Assembly (NCBI RefSeq): GCF_020921035.1
Contig: NC_063150.1
Location: forward strand, 33,341,826 to 33,405,825
Direction: 5' to 3'
Length of the DNA stretch: 64,000 nucleotides
DNA from: Rhodamnia argentea
Taxonomy: Eukaryota; Streptophyta; Magnoliopsida; Myrtales; Myrtaceae
Made by a program: the position numbers and the translations under genes. Every line of letters starts with the position of its first letter. Within the stretch, counting starts at the first letter, position 1. Below the pieces are notes generated by a model that was given only the letters and a program-made list of their open reading frames with translations, searched no databases and had not been told where the DNA came from. Of the stretch, positions 52,001 to 63,079 are shown piece after piece.

Positions 52001-54450
52001 TGAAACAATTGAACAAGTTCTAGTCAGTGATAAAATACATGTAATCTCGAAACAAAAGAGCTAAAAAGATTTTCAAATTCCATACTACATGCAGAGCAAG
52101 TTTTGCATGCACTTGGTGCATATGCCCATTCCATCTCAACCATTAGATCATGTGGATCTCACGTGAGGTCCCTACAGCTCAATGGCTGAGATGAAGTGGA
52201 CTCACATGCTCCATATGCATACAAGAATTTTTCAATGAGCAAACTAATTAAACCTACTCCTAAAAAGCAACATGTTTTCAACAACTAGTACACCCCCACT
52301 CCAGTTCTTCTACCATATATGCGCCATACTTTTATCAAGATTACCACTAGAACTATATTTGTCAACTGCTCATAAAATCTTGCAACCCGACTGAGAGCAC
52401 AACATGCAAACTAACATGTACGCAGTTTATTGGTAGCACAAAAATATAAGAAAAATATACCTAGTTCAATTACTTTGCCAGCTTACCTCGTGCAGCTTCA
52501 GCTTCTTATCTAGCTCTGCAAAGTTCTCCAGGGAATCATAATGGCCTGAATGATAGAAACATCTCTTCAGGAACTGGTCCATCTTTTCTTCACAATTCTC
52601 ACTGAAAATCCAGAATTAACGGCTATCAATGGCGAGAATTCTCAGAATCTCAATAATTCAAAAAGAGAGGTCTAGACTGTTTGGTTGGGGGGTGGTTGGG
52701 GGGGGGTAGGGTGTGTGGGGAAACCATCTTATGTTGTGTGTCATACATACTGTGCATCACCAAAAAGTTTTAGATTGGAAATTCAGAGATAGCTTTCCCA
52801 ATTTGTCATGTCAACAATCCCTTTGTAATACAGTGACCACCTTGTATACTGATGATCTTCATCTGCCTTATAGGCTTAAGCTGTCAAAATTTAATTATGG
52901 TATTAGACCGAGTTTAAATTCTCTATGGCCCGTTTCAAGTTTCATTCCGCATGTAGTTCTTGTTTGTTCTATGCTATTTGTTATTTCAACATGCCGGTCT
53001 TCATGACTGCAACAAAAGAACTAAAGAAGGATCCATGAGTGTGAAAATTAGCCACTTGTGGTGTATGAGCTAAAAGTTGTATTTACCTTCTATCGATCCT
53101 GCAAGTTAGAGATTTACTGATCATGTTTCTAAGGTCGGCATCGGTCATCTTACTCCGAGCATAACCATATATAGAGAAGTGCTGCAACCACGGAATCAAG
53201 AAAAAAATCGTGTGAAGCAATTTGGATGAACTCCTAGAGGATCAAGATAAAAAGACGGAATCATAACTAGTAAAATTTTGAAAAGAGCAACTAAAGAACT
53301 TCGACACCTCAGGTAGACAGCCTTCACAAAATAGCGCAAAAAGCGCAGGAAAGATCTTCTTTTTGGCAAGGTCTCCAGAGGCCCCAACCACTGTGATGCT
53401 GACAGTAGACTCATTCTTGCTGATATTTATGTTTTCCACCTCGGGCACGGTCAATGACAAGGAGTCTTTCGATTTCTTCCAGGGAAGTTCATTCTCAACA
53501 GGAATGATTGTCGCAGCCCCTGCACCTATGATTAACAAAAGATGGATAAGAAGTTAAGAACCAAGTTCCTCATCAGTGGAAAAAATCTCAAGTTGGAGGG
53601 GAGAGATACATTCATTAGGCAGAAGAAGATGTGCAAGAAACTCTTATTTCTTATTACGTTATCTGTTCAGCTCACCAGAAAAAATATTTTATCAACCCCT
53701 CTTGAACCAACTTCAACGAAAATCTAATTTCATACAAATCGAAAGGGTCAATGCAAATAAGCTACAGCCGATGCCGTTGGAAATATGGGAATTCTTTTCG
53801 GTGGCATCTTACTCCTATCAAGTTCGATTCACATTCCCTTTTACCCTTTGAAACAGAGAGAGCAACAAGCATCATCTTATGCCAAAAAAGATCTTCTGAA
53901 TCTTTATTCGTATCATATTTAGTCCATCAGAAGGAGGAATATGAACACAGACACACAAAAAGAAAGGAAAAGAAGGAGCCACTACGCTACTGGGCCTCAA
54001 TACAACCTTCACGGGGAAGCAAGAAACAGAGAGTAAAAATAATAATCGCCCAGCAAGCTAGTAATAGCTCGGAAAGCAACAGTATTAGAACGGAAAGGAA
54101 AACTTTTGGTGCACGAACCAAAGAAAAACAATTGCAGTACCGTACTTCAAAAACGATCATCATCAAACGCGACCCGAATAACTACAATGCGGGTGTGTGG
54201 GCATTGCGAAGTAAACGCGTATTAGAAAGAGGGGAACATCAATTTCGACGAGGTGACCTTCTTGCACGCGAACCGCATTGGCGCAGCAACTCCGGCGAAG
54301 CCGAGACGGCGACTGCGCGCTGCTTGGGATGGAGGAAAGCGTCACTCGGCGACGATGCTCGCAATCTGAAGGGGATAGACGAGGCCGCGACAACGAAGAG
54401 GGTGGGGTTGTTGCATGTGGTCGACAATGTGCAGAAGAAAAGGTTGCCAT
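49025..54450 (-). CDS. G6PD1: Plastidic glucose-6-phosphate 1-dehydrogenase
   Basis: Ten exons on the minus strand: 54450-54258, 53519-53308, 53181-53087, 52601-52487, 51033-50828, 50747-50598, 50516-50396, 50259-50030, 49876-49676 and 49274-49025. They give 590 aa in frame. The enzyme oxidises glucose 6-phosphate with NADP+, the first step of the oxidative pentose phosphate pathway. Residues 1 to about 65 are a Ser/Arg-rich transit peptide. The dinucleotide motif is [12 protein letters not shown] (110-119), the substrate/catalytic motif RIDHYLGKE (274-282), and EKPFG is present. Cys162 and Cys170 (CRIDRSENC) match the pair that thioredoxin reduces in potato plastidic G6PDH, so light inactivation is expected. 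Both this pair and the intact active site favour the P1 type (Arabidopsis G6PD1) over the divergent G6PD4. One oddity is EKPFGWD where Arg usually follows Gly. The P1 subclass call is from remembered sequence. Confidence 0.92.
52090..52235. repeat. Small palindromic element in G6PDH intron 4
   Basis: The left arm (TGCATATGCCCATTCCATCT, then CAACCATT) pairs with the right arm (AATGGCTGAGATGAAG, then CATATGCA). The centre GGATCTCACGTGAGGTCC (52154-52171) is a near-perfect 18-bp palindrome around CACGTG. Size and symmetry suggest a MITE in the 1.45-kb intron. Confidence 0.55.
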
Positions 54451-54774
54451 GTAGAGCTCTCTCTCAGTTTGAGCTTTTTGGTTCAGAGGTTCCTACTTTT
54501 CTGGATTCGGCCTAAAGAAGAAGGAATGTGAAGAGAGAGAGGGATTGCCAGTGTTTGTCGAAATAAAATCTTCGGAGAAAGCGAGGGCGGAGACCCTGGG
54601 AATCTCCGAAGCCGAAGGAAGAAGGAAGAGCAGTAGTTGCAGTCTTGCAGGAGAAGAGTGTCTGTCTGGGTGTTTTATAAAACGTGATTAATAGGTTAAT
54701 CAGAGAGGTTAAAGTGGGTTGTTTGCTTAAATGGGCTGAAGTATTCATGGGCTAAAATACTTCGGGTGGGTTTG
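54451..54774. other. G6PDH leader and proximal promoter
   Basis: Upstream sequence of the minus-strand G6PDH gene. A weak TATA-like stretch on the minus strand (TTTTATAAAAC at about 54670-54680) lies about 225 bp before the ATG. A transposon-like element begins at 54775, only about 325 bp from the start codon. Confidence 0.35.
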
Positions 54775-55239
54775 GTTCAGCATTCTCAAGGCGCTTTTAG
54801 CCCTCAAAGCTCATTAAAAAAATGCTGAAGTATTTGATTCAGCTTTAAGCCAGCATTTGACTAAATGCTGGCCTTGGGAAAGCTGAAAGCCCAATATTGA
54901 TAGGGACCGGTATTGGACTTTCAACATTTGACCAAATGTTAAGAGATTTTTTTCTTTCCAAAACTAACCTTATCAATTTCCTATATTTTCGATTTTTCCC
55001 CCCCTTTTTACTGTTAATCTTCTTCGCCGGTTTAGCAATGGGTAAATTTTTTTAATAAAAAATTAAATAATTGCATTCAAAGCCCCTTTGAAATGCTGTT
55101 TTTACCAAACACCTTTCAACCCAAAACCCATTTTCAAATGAGATTTTACCAAACACAATTAGCATTTTCCTAAACCTATTTAGGTTGAACGCATTTGCAT
55201 TTTTCCAAAACTTATTTCAAATGTTGAACCAAACCCACC
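54775..55239. mobile_element. MITE-like element, GGTGGGTTTGGTTCA ends
   Basis: GGTGGGTTTGGTTCAGCATT on the left and AATGTTGAACCAAACCCACC on the right are inverted repeats differing at one position in 20. The 465-bp interior repeats 'aaatgctg' and 'accaaacac' themes in both orientations. It has no coding capacity. It lies in the upstream region of the G6PDH gene. No target duplication is evident. Confidence 0.7.
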
Positions 55240-55715
55240 ATTCATTGGATGAATTAGGGTCCGTGAAAAATAAGTTATTTGAAAAATATTTTTTTAAAAA
55301 AGGTCGTTTACATAATTTACTAAAATGAATGAATGAAAAATACTTTCAATACTAATGTAAATTTTTAAATAAGTATTGTTGTAGATAATAAATATATTTT
55401 TTATTAACTAATTATTTTAAGCGATATACATGATAATTTTTAAAAAATAGTTTTTAAGTTACTTATTTTTCGCAAAATAAACATAGCCTTGATCTAAGCA
55501 ACGAGAAGGCATTTTATATGAAAAAGTAAAAGAAAATGTCTTTGACTCTTGAGATCATCTAAATTTAGCAATGATTTGGAGTTGGAAACTTTGATGGTTG
55601 CATAGCTTTCATGGTCATCCGTTAATGCCAATACATAACTTTTTGCCCTCTCTGGGGAAAATCTCGAAAACTTTTCAGAGCTTTGGCAGCTCGAGTGAAA
55701 ACTCAAATAATCAGC
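55240..55715. other. Intergenic DNA with dispersed AT-rich repeat
   Basis: The text at 55255-55490 (AAATAAGTTATTTGAAAAAT, TTTTAAGTTACTTATTTTTC) has weak inverted symmetry and echoes 12060-12290 and 17230-17470. No gene. Confidence 0.35.
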
Positions 55716-56880
55716 TAGATTGTGTCGTGGGTTCCACCCTTTGAATTATTGATTCCTTCGACCGGATTTTTTTATTTATTGATTCTACTCGGGAATTAGG
55801 AGCGTGGGATCTAATGTGAAAGTACACTCACATTTGCCAAAAAAAAAAAGAAGAGTGTAAATCGCTTGCCAAAACACGTGCTGCACACGTGAGAAATCGA
55901 CACATGTACGGATCATGTGAGGAATCGACACATGTTCGGATCATGTAAGGAGTCGACATTTGAGTAGGACACGTGAAGAATCGACGCACGTGATAAACAC
56001 GTGAGAAGAAGACTCTATATGTGTCATTTGAAGAAGGTGTCGTTTGAAGAAGTTGTCAAACCAGTTAGTAAATTGAGAGCCAACAAGAAGCAATCCCACA
56101 TGATTCAAAGTTTTTCTTCAAGGAGCGCCAAAGAACACGAAAATTATCTCCTTAAATTTCATTGCGAGAGGATAGATTCGAGGCGGATAAGGTTCGAATA
56201 GTCTCTAAGAGTAGGTCAAAGAGTCCGTAAAATGTGGAGGACATGAGCATACCTCTCACGATTGAAAGAGAGCAGGTAAGCATCTTCTCGACAGTTACTA
56301 GATTAGCGAACTTCAAAGCCCCGAGATGCGAAAAATATGGATATGATCGACACAAACGGAAATTGAAGAAAGGCGCCAATATCATCGGTTATCTAGAGTC
56401 AAATAACTGCTCAAAGATTGGGTAAAAAAGAATTCGAAAAAATCAAGGAAGATGGTAATTATTGGCGCGCTAGAATTACAATCGCTGAAGAGCGATTACC
56501 ACTCCAACCATTATAAATACCACTAGGCATCACAGAGAGGACCCCGAACAAATCAATAAATTTATTTTATTTTTATTTATCGTACTGCATTTAATTTTTT
56601 CAGCTGTAGTTTTTAGATTCTCATCATCTAGTCAAACTTCTGCGTTTATCTTTATCCTAGATACTGTGCCATCGAGTCAAACTCTGGTGCATTATCTAAG
56701 TGTATTCAAGGCATTGTTATCGAGTCAAACTCTGACACTGTTTTGGGTACTTTGGTTCATTATTCTTGAAGGGAATTATGCTTGCCAGGCCATACCATTG
56801 AGTCAAACTCTGGTTTGGTTTACGTTTGTACACTTTCTTTCGATTTCATTTGTATCGATTCCTTTGGATTTGTACCTGTA
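55716..56880. mobile_element. Possible solo LTR with CACGTG cluster
   Basis: Five CACGTG palindromes (55875, 55886, 55970, 55987, 55998) lie among imperfect repeats of 'aatcgacacatg'. Then comes ATTATAAATACC (a TATA-like motif at about 56512) and, further on, four copies of 'gagtcaaactctg' between 56690 and 56815 or near variants. Enhancer-like repeats, a TATA box and no coding frame fit the U3-R-U5 organisation of an LTR in plus orientation. I could not define its ends or a target duplication, so this is tentative. Confidence 0.35.
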
Positions 56881-57060
56881 GAGGGCCGGTTCCGGTTCCT
56901 AAATTGTTGGAACTTGCCCGCAACCGCCGGTTCTAACCCCCTTTTTTTTTTAAAAAAAAAAAGGAGGGGGGGGAGGCCCGGGGGAAAGAGCCGTTGAGCC
57001 CGGGACCCGGAACCGGCCCGAATCGAAACCCAGCAGTTCGGACGTACCGGCCACGTCCAG
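56881..57060. repeat. GGTTCCGG-rich inverted ends around a poly(T)/poly(A) core
   Basis: GGGCCGGTTCCGGTTCC on the left is mirrored by GGAACCGGCCC on the right (about 57010). CTTTTTTTTTTAAAAAAAAA fills the middle. It belongs to the same general style as the GGACCGG element at 45763. A short non-autonomous hAT-like relic is likely. Confidence 0.45.
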
Positions 57061-57363
57061 AGTTAAACTTTGGTTGAGACGATATTTGCATAATTCTATT
57101 GGATTCTGTACGAACTTCGTGCATTGATTCTTTTGACTATTTGAAACTTTCCTGTCCAAAATCATCACATGACCCCTTTTCACATTTTAAAAGCCGAAAA
57201 ATGAATTTCGGTGAAATATATTTTGTTGCGGAGCAATTCCGGCGTAACAAAGAGAAAATGCACTCACGTTACAGCTCCACTAATGAAATTATCATATAAA
57301 GACTGTTTTTTTTTTGTCGAAATCATTTAAAGACTTTAAATTTTAGAAAAAAATTTGAAATTA

Positions 57364-57402
57364 ACTGGTTCTCGATGTTTATAAGTACGATCGAGAACCA
57401 GT
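57364..57402. repeat. Short perfect hairpin (13-bp stem)
   Basis: ACTGGTTCTCGAT and ATCGAGAACCAGT are perfect inverted copies separated by 13 bases. It lies outside recognised genes, next to a MITE-like element, and may be one of its relatives' ends. Confidence 0.6.
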
Positions 57403-57471
57403 AGTGAATTAAAGTACCAATTTGGTTCCCGATTTCAATTTTTAGATCGGGATTGATAAGTTGGTCACATT

Positions 57472-58064
57472 AAAGTACAAATTTTTTTTAAAATCTATTG
57501 CATTAGTACTAATTCAATCTTCAACATTTCAATTGGATCAACTTAGCCCTAAACCTCTTTCACTTAGGTACCAATTTAGTCCATTGACCTATTTAGGTCG
57601 GAAATCGCTAACATGGATGCTAGCGATTTTACATGGTACGGCTGGCACTAACGTAAACTTTTTTTATTATAATTTTTTAATATTCTTTTTTTGAATTTGT
57701 CCGTTCTTTTTCTTTAGCTTCTCTTACTGCCGCCGGTGGCCGGCGAGGCCCACCCTCGCTTGTGGTCAATGTCTAGCGACCAATCACCGTCAGAAAGGGA
57801 AGGAAAATAAAAAGAAAGAAGAAAAGAAAAAAGAAAAAAAAATCCTAAAACGATGTTAAAATAATATAAAAAATGTCAATGTCAGAACCGGCTATGCTAT
57901 TTACTATCGCTGGCATTCATATTAACGATTTTTGGCCTAAATTAGCTAGATGGATTGAATTGCTATCAATATGAAAATATTTAAGATTAAATTTACCCAA
58001 TTAAAAGGTTTAAGATTAAATTAGTACCGATGCAATAGATTTAAGAATTTTTTGGTACTTTTCC
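57472..58064. mobile_element. MITE-like element of the 'AAAATTACC' type, copy 3
   Basis: The left end TAAAGTACAAATTTTTTT and the phrase 'tattgcattagtacta' are mirrored on the right by TTAGTACCGATGCAATAG and TTTTGGTACTTTTC. The middle has a GC-rich core (GCCGCCGGTGGCCGGCGAGG) like the centres of related copies. No coding capacity. Confidence 0.6.
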
Positions 58065-58421
58065 CGGATGATCATCCTCTTTCTTTCTCAGGACGCTTTG
58101 CAAAGTCTTCATTGCTAAGGGAAGGACTTTTGTGGCTTGCCATGTCAAATTAACCACGAAGGTTACATGCCATGCCTCCAGTTACGTTTAACACAGTTCG
58201 AATATCATGCATAAATTTTAGTAAGTTCCTACTGGGTAAAAACACGCGAAGTTTGAGCGTAAGTGAGCTCCTCCTGATAAAACGTCTCAAAACTATAGAG
58301 ACTATATGTGCAAGATAATCTTGAGAAGGATACACTCCTTTGTTTATCGAATCTAAATCATGTCCTAAACCTACTATTCCAAAAATCAACGATGGTCTGG
58401 ATGCGAAATAACATGGTGGAG
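58065..58421. other. 3' flank of the DUF4408-type gene
   Basis: Likely contains the 3' UTR of the minus-strand gene. A 95-codon minus-strand frame (58150-58437) overlapping its end has no domain. Nothing else is seen. Confidence 0.35.
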
Positions 58422-59036
58422 TCATGCGTCGGCACATGTTAAAGTTCTGGCCTCAAGCCGCCTTCGCTTATTAACCCTAGCAATGAACGCTTCAACTCTC
58501 CTATTCAATTCCTCAGCAGGCAATTCCTCCTCCTCCTCCTCTTTACCCTTCTCCAACAATGTCCTTGTCCGTTCTTCTCTCACTTCTTCAACTTCTTGGT
58601 TTTCGCCAATAAAGTTCTTCTTAGAGTCCCTCTCCTTATTATTTTTCTTCCTTGGAACGGGATCGTAAACTTTGAAATCCTTCTTGCCTTGACTGACTTG
58701 GCGGACGTACTCGGTGTAGAGGTCGTCGGCCGGAGACGAGGGCAATGCCCGGAGCCTCGATTCACCGATGAGGAACATGACGATGGCGTTGACCACCAAG
58801 AAGAGGCATTTCGGGTGAAGGAAGGTCGACTCTAGGCGAGGGAGCGTGACAGATAGAAAATGATCCAGGTAAGACTCTATGGAGGATGAGGGAAGGAAAA
58901 AATGGTTAGAACAGGCTAAAATGCACATTAATCCGGTGAGAAGATTGAGAATCAAATGGTTATTGGGTGGGATGAGGCGGTTCTTCTTGTGTTTCTTCAT
59001 GGGTTTGAGCTTTTTGGCTCTATGAGATTGATCCAT
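58422..59036 (-). CDS. DUF4408/DUF761-type plant protein
   Basis: Intronless, 204 aa. A Lys-rich N-terminus (KKLKPMKKHKKNR) precedes two hydrophobic segments at about residues 25-45 (HLILNLLTGLMCILACSNHF) and 76-92 (CLFLVVNAIVMFLIG). The latter matches the DUF4408 pattern. A charged linker with a Glu run follows. The C-terminus (ELNRRVEAFIARVNKRRRL) is the DUF761 motif. Such proteins are plant-specific, often annotated 'cotton fiber protein', and some are stress-induced. Molecular function is unknown. I prefer the ATG at 59036 (AAAATGG context). The frame continues to an ATG at 59057, which would add seven residues. The membrane location is inferred from the hydrophobic segments. Confidence 0.8.
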   Translation of the reverse strand: MDQSHRAKKLKPMKKHKKNRLIPPNNHLILNLLTGLMCILACSNHFFLPSSSIESYLDHFLSVTLPRLESTFLHPKCLFLVVNAIVMFLIGESRLRALPSSPADDLYTEYVRQVSQGKKDFKVYDPVPRKKNNKERDSKKNFIGENQEVEEVREERTRTLLEKGKEEEEEELPAEELNRRVEAFIARVNKRRRLEARTLTCADA

Positions 59037-59151
59037 TTTCAATGGTAGAGAAGGCAATTTAAAGCAATTCTCAAGGAGAATTTGAAGAGAAATGGTTAGA
59101 GAGAATTCTTTGCCATCTGACTGAACATTGGAGAAGTGAGGAACATGGGCT

Positions 59152-59159
59152 TTATATAG
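59152..59159 (-). promoter_or_regulatory. TATA box of the DUF4408-type gene
   Basis: On the minus strand the sequence reads CTATATAAAGCCC, 116-123 bp upstream of the chosen ATG. Position and sequence are typical of a plant core promoter. Confidence 0.65.
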
Positions 59160-60279
59160 TGGAGGTGGGATATTTTGGTGAGATTCTGTATATTCATGTT
59201 AGTTTATACATGCACAATTCTAATAATGTGGGAAAAAAATGTAAAACTTTTACAAAAGGCACGACGGCACAGGTTGAAAATGTGCTTATTTGGGTGCTTT
59301 TACTTTGGCATCCATTTGCTTATTTATTTATTTGTTTTTTTTTTTTTTCTGTTTTTTTTTTTTGCTTGTGTACAGTATGCTCTAATGGTTCGAAATTACC
59401 TAATTGCAATATGTTGATGGCTTTTTTTTATAATTTTCCTGACTTTAGTATCAGTGAGTCCAAATGCTTTTTTTTCCCCCTAGATTCTTCCGAACTCATC
59501 CGTAGACCCTCAATGCAATTTGACTTCTTCTTCCTTTAAAGATCTTGTCTAAATCACATTAATAATTACCTATGTGAACTCTTCTAGTTACATTAAGCAA
59601 GGTTAGATCTATCCCAATTTTGTGCTTTAATTGAGTTAATTGATAGCCTCAATTATTACTAACTCAATTTTACCACGTCACAGCTCACAATTAAAAAGAA
59701 GAAAAAACAAAAAAGTAAAAAAGCATATAGCTCGTGCATCTTGCCTTTAGTACATGGGAATGGAAAGCGAATGCAGAACTTAAGACCATTTGGTACTTCT
59801 CCATGCTTTTCTCAAGAGGTTTGGTACGCCTTTTCCCTTAATAATTGAAGAGTAGGTATCTGTTGACGTTGAACTTGGGACACCACCTTGCCGACACTGC
59901 CCAGTTTCGAGAATTAATCTGCAGTACAGGATCCGGATTAAGGTGTTTGTGTTTTGAATCCGGATTAGTCCTCTGATGATTAAGTCAGTAATTAGAAGAC
60001 GAGCTGTACAAAATCTTCCCATTTAGGGTTCTGAAGAGCCCAACCTGGATTCAAATTAGAATCCGGGTTGGATTGTCGGGCCACGGTGGAAAGGTGGTTG
60101 CTTTTAGCGACAGTTGGCAATACGTGCGACAAAATTTCTATTACTAAAGACACTTGACACCTCGGCAACATGTAATGCTCTATAGTAAGTCGTATAATTT
60201 TTCTGGTCAAATCGAGTTGAGGGTCATTGTGTGCATGGACTATTACTTGGTGGTGGCGCTATTGTGGCCATCCGACGTA
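59160..60279. other. Intergenic DNA, no gene seen
   Basis: T-rich, with long poly(T) runs at 59335-59365. These create pseudo-hydrophobic frames on the plus strand (59159-59539). A short internal repeat of 'ggattcaaattagaatccggg' type symmetry occurs near 60050. Nothing coding. Confidence 0.4.
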
Positions 60280-60546
60280 AGTTTAATGCCAATATTGCCG
60301 AGGGAGCATCCCCATTTTTTTACCTTGAATTAATCAAAATATGCGGAATTTCTTACTTTTCATGGAGGACTATATCTAGTAACTGGGGATATATGGCTGA
60401 CTGATATTGCGTATTATCACTTAGCTATTGCAATTCTTTTCTTGATAGCAAGTCATATGTATAGGACCAACTGTGGCATTGGTCATTGTAAAAAAGATAT
60501 TCTAGAGGCTCATGAAGGTCCATTCATAGGCCAGGGCCATAAAGGC
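60280..60546 (+). pseudogene. psaA: Nuclear insert of chloroplast psaA (NUPT), decayed
   Basis: About 265 bp derive from the plastid gene for photosystem I P700 apoprotein A1. Translation with one frame correction gives [59 protein letters not shown] and GQGHKG. The native protein has [37 protein letters not shown] and MYRTNWGIGHG. The copy has an extra T in the run at 60314-60320 that shifts the frame. It also replaces His-His with Tyr-Tyr and Trp with Cys. It has no start, stop or promoter. It is a plastid fragment that moved to the nucleus and decayed, so it is non-functional. Confidence 0.85.
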
Positions 60547-61014
60547 CATGTCATCGGGATCTATAGCATACCGATGGGATGATTTGGTCGGGCTATTCTC
60601 GCCACTCTATTGCTTGAAGTACTCCGATAGTAGCTTTTCCTATGCATCAGCATCAGGACTAATTAATTAGTCATCAGAATGGCATAGCTCGTCTAACTAA
60701 GGTCTTCTTTTTGTGAACATTGTTAGTCAAATCTCCTGTGATTTAGACACAACATCTCTTTTGATCAACAACAATGAAATAACGATGTGAAGGTGAATGG
60801 AGTAACTTGTAATTGAACTTTTATGAGCTCGGAATCATCTTTATTTTTGGTGATATTCCCTCGTGGTTGGCTAAAATATTTGTCCAATCAATTCAAACCC
60901 TAATTTTTGACTTGCATTTCCTTGCTTAGATTACCATGACGAGTACGAGTAGGTCAAGAAAAACACACGAGAGAGCTTCATTTACATGCGCAAGAATTGA
61001 GCTAAGCATAATGG

Positions 61015-61345
61015 ACCAACCGAACTGGAACCACCCCAATCGGACAGATCCGTCCGGATCCTCGGTCCCTCGGGGGGCTCCACCGCTTCCTGGTTTCATA
61101 AAATTGGAACCAGACTTGACCGAATAATATATATTTTTCAAAAAATTTGCTAAATATAAACCTAAAATATTTAGGATTTTCATGTGTAGGGACAACTCGA
61201 TGTAATTAATGAGATGTGGTCCGGTGAATATGTCGTTAACGAGAAGAATTCAACGACAAATCACAAAAATAAAAAATATATGAGACTAGTCCAATGATTA
61301 TATCGCTCGAAAATCAGACCGAACTTAGAACCGATCACCCTTCCG
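61015..61345. repeat. GGGTGATCGGTTC-family element, copy 2
   Basis: The left part has CCAACCGAACTGGAACCACC and ATAAAATTGGAACCAG. The right part has CAGACCGAACTTAGAACCGA followed by TCACCC. It aligns with 63080-63375 (shared 'ataaaattgga' and 'gaaccgatcaccc') and, inverted, with 1667-1990. Confidence 0.5.
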
Positions 61346-62639
61346 CAAGAAAACTCACAAGAATCCAAGAATTTAAGTATATGGGTCGCTTTAATGTGAA
61401 AGTGGAGATGGGGCGGTAAAGCGGTCCACAGAAAAGACGTAATCAAAAGAATGCCAAGTGGGTAGTTTCTTTCTTTCTTCCTTTCGTTGCGTTGCTTGAT
61501 TACACCAATGTCCTTCCTTCCTTTCTTCTTCCCTTTCCTTCTGTATTTCCTTTCTAAGAATAGCCTTTCGCCTTCTTTTAGGGATGCCAGTATCGAAAGA
61601 AAGTTCCCAGGGAACTTCCTCGGAGCAGGTTCTTTTGAACATGGAAATTCAACCACCAAATGGTAAGTTTGCTTTTGTGGGACGAAGGATATTACTATTC
61701 GATTCCCAGACTGAAAGATTCTTGGAGAAAAGAGGGAGTGACCATGACCATGGGTGTTGCAGGTTTCACGGAAGGATCCCGGAGAGGTCGACAAAGGAAA
61801 AGTAGAACTTCTAGTTGCCTCTGCAGATTCGTTTTTTGCACTGTTTCGCCACAATTATTTGAGTAGATGCTTCTAGCTTTGGTGCTGCTAATAGAAGTAG
61901 GCTGACAGGATTCTATTAAGTAATCTCGATTGTAGTATCTTAAGAGGGGGCCATGCCAAGCATTTACGTGTTTCTTAATTACCAATGTTTGGCCTTAACC
62001 TGAAAATAAATACAAAAGACCCAACAAAATGCCCATCTCCTCCATCTCTTCATTGACCTACCACCATCGGCTCGCCATCTCACTACCCCCAACGACACGG
62101 CTTCCATCTGAGTATTGTTATCGTCCACGTGCGCAATTTTAAAATTGTAAAAAAATTTCACGCGTGCGTCGGCGTGCCAAATAAGAATGCCAGCATCCAC
62201 ATAAGCAATTTCCGATTAAAATTGACTTTAAAAAGCATAGAATAGCTAAAGAAGAACTTCAAAAGAGGAGAGAAAGTTTTAGGCGGGTGTTTAAATGTTA
62301 GCTTTTATTATTTGTTTCTATATTGCTTAATCTCTTTTCAATTCACCAGTCTGCTTTGCACAGAGAAACCTTATGGTTTCTACTTTTATTTTTCAGCTAT
62401 GTTCGTATCAAAAAGACACGTGTCACCTTTTGAGTTGAGCAGACCAGGCTCACGCTCACCGCATAAGCTGGTGACAAAAGTACAAATCACGGAATATTTT
62501 CTCCTCAAAAACAAATTTTTATTATCAACAAAAAGTGATAAATAGTTAATTCACGCATACACTTCAGTGTTATATAATTTTTTGGTATCCATCGAATAAA
62601 GAAACTGTAAAGTCTTATTATCGATTGTGAGCAAAATAT

Positions 62640-62790
62640 GAAAAAAAATTACCAAAAAAATCCTAGACTTATTAAAATTGTGTCAATTAATTCCTAAATT
62701 TTTGTATTGTGCCAGTTTAGTCAATTTGATCGAGGGGTTGGGGCTTTTTTAACATCAAACCTGACTATGATTTTTCTCCAACATTTCAAT
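62640..62790. repeat. Single end of an 'AAAATTACC' element
   Basis: AAAAATTACCAAAAAAATCC followed by 'gtgtcaattaattcc' and 'gtgccagtttagtc' matches the left ends of the elements at 2480 and 7676. No mirrored right end is seen downstream, so it is truncated. Confidence 0.5.
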
Positions 62791-63079
62791 TCTTAAAAGG
62801 GTGAAGTTCGGACATGTGCACGATAAATGATTGACACATGTATGTCTGGATAGATATTTGATGGATATCAAAGATTGACAAGTGTATATGACCAAGCACA
62901 AGTAGAAATGCTGTCACTCATTCTACCATAACTATCCACCAATTATAAGTCTCAGCTCACATAATAAAGCAAATGTATGTCTATCCATTCCAAGTTATTC
63001 CACACTAAAGAAATAGGCCATAACAACCGAGCAAGAAATTCTTTTATTTTTTTTCAAGAACAGAAGGATGTGAATGATA

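Noticed and set aside
53751..54515. 254-codon plus-strand frame
   Set aside because: Antisense to exon 1 and intron 1 of the G6PDH gene, whose splicing and protein are clear. No domain in this frame.
59159..59539. 126-codon frame with an apparent membrane segment
   Set aside because: The hydrophobic stretch is made by poly(T) (Phe codons). No family match and no promoter context.
61261..61854. 197-codon minus-strand frame
   Set aside because: No domain, Lys/Arg-rich simple tract from a TTCC-rich region, overlapped by equally open plus-strand frames.
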